Shown one piece after another: positions 6,111 to 6,351 of a stretch of DNA of 6,351 nt. This stretch comes from Candidatus Stercoripulliclostridium pullicola (GTDB lineage Bacteria > Bacillota > Clostridia > Christensenellales > DTU072): positions 1 to 6,351 of the forward strand of contig JADINF010000081.1 of assembly GCA_017694145.1 (NCBI GenBank), written 5' to 3'. The notes under the pieces are model-generated. The model was not told the DNA's origin and made no database searches. It saw nothing but the letters and a program-made list of their open reading frames with translations. The position numbers and the translations under genes were made by a program. Numbering within the stretch: position 1 is the first letter of the stretch; the number at the start of each line of letters is the position of its first letter.

Positions 6111-6351
6111 TTTCATTTTAAGTAATTTATCGAGATTCCTTTCAAAAAACTTTTTGTATGCCGAACACTTATCCACGTCGAGCCTTTCGCGTTTGCAACC
6201 GTTCCTGCAAAGGGCGAAATACTTACACGCCTTGCATTTTTCGGACAGGATCATACTCTCTTTTATGAAAGCCTGCGCCTTCGGGTTCGCCGCAAACGTC
6301 GCGAAATTTCCGCTTTTCACGTTACCTAAAGAATATTCGTCAAGACAATAA
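6108..6351 (-). CDS. Radical SAM/SPASM protein, C-terminal 80 residues (cut by right edge)
   Basis: The reading frame is open from the right edge to the TAA at 6108-6110, so only the end of a larger protein is present. A GTG at 6318-6320 lies within the frame and is not a convincing start, since family similarity continues upstream of it. The visible part is a SPASM domain, which holds auxiliary iron-sulfur clusters in radical SAM enzymes. YCLDEYSLGNV (1-11 of the visible part) is the segment that follows the PCD motif in anaerobic sulfatase maturases, and C39-x2-C42-x5-C48-x3-C52 (with LCRNGCKRER) plus C62 before SAYKKFF match the cluster-binding cysteines. The C52-C62 spacing looks shorter than in characterised anSME. 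The catalytic CxxxCxxC would lie outside the window. It could be an anSME or a peptide-modifying relative; no sulfatase or precursor peptide is visible here. Confidence 0.8.
   Translation of the reverse strand, partial: YCLDEYSLGNVKSGNFATFAANPKAQAFIKESMILSEKCKACKYFALCRNGCKRERLDVDKCSAYKKFFERNLDKLLKMK

Noticed and set aside
6154..6351. Plus-strand frame at the right edge
   Set aside because: It mirrors the SPASM codons on the minus strand, where the cysteine motif is clear.

Overview
This window looks like a piece of chromosome from an uncultured anaerobic Clostridia-type Firmicute. The reasons are a class-2 (Firmicutes-type) GalT, a galactokinase carrying the GNHTDH variant signature common in Clostridia, the dnaX-ebfC-recR cluster, and the tail of an anaerobic-sulfatase-maturase-like radical SAM protein. 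Base composition and codon style appear uniform, with no insertion sequence, CRISPR array, tRNA or rRNA. I infer the lineage from protein style only, and I do not push it below class.

Layout. Positions 1-700 hold the 5' part of a minus-strand galactokinase (galK), cut by the left edge. It is divergent from a plus-strand class-2 galactose-1-phosphate uridylyltransferase (galT, 800-2335). Between them are two good sigma-A-type promoters, one per strand, that face each other and share a dyad axis near 713/714. After galT, all on the plus strand and tightly packed, come dnaX (DNA polymerase III tau/gamma), ebfC (YbaB nucleoid-associated protein), recR (recombination mediator) and an uncharacterised protein with about eight membrane segments (5015-6031). 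A symmetric hairpin with T-rich flanks on both sides (about 6079-6110) ends this run. It also serves the last gene, a minus-strand radical SAM/SPASM protein of which only the final 80 residues are inside the window.

How the genes work together. galK and galT cover two consecutive Leloir steps: galactose to galactose-1-phosphate, then exchange with UDP-glucose. dnaX, ebfC and recR form the well-known replication/repair cluster, and there is no terminator between galT and dnaX, so galactose-controlled transcription could run into the clamp-loader gene.

The best finds are regulatory. dnaX has an in-frame A_AAA_AAG heptamer, identical to the E. coli dnaX slippery site, with a -1 frame stop 30 nt later. 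It would give a 423-residue gamma-like product beside the 545-residue tau. The second is the pair of face-to-face overlapping promoters between galK and galT. I did not find a wholly new system such as a defence island or novel RNA; the only gene of unknown function is the membrane protein downstream of recR.
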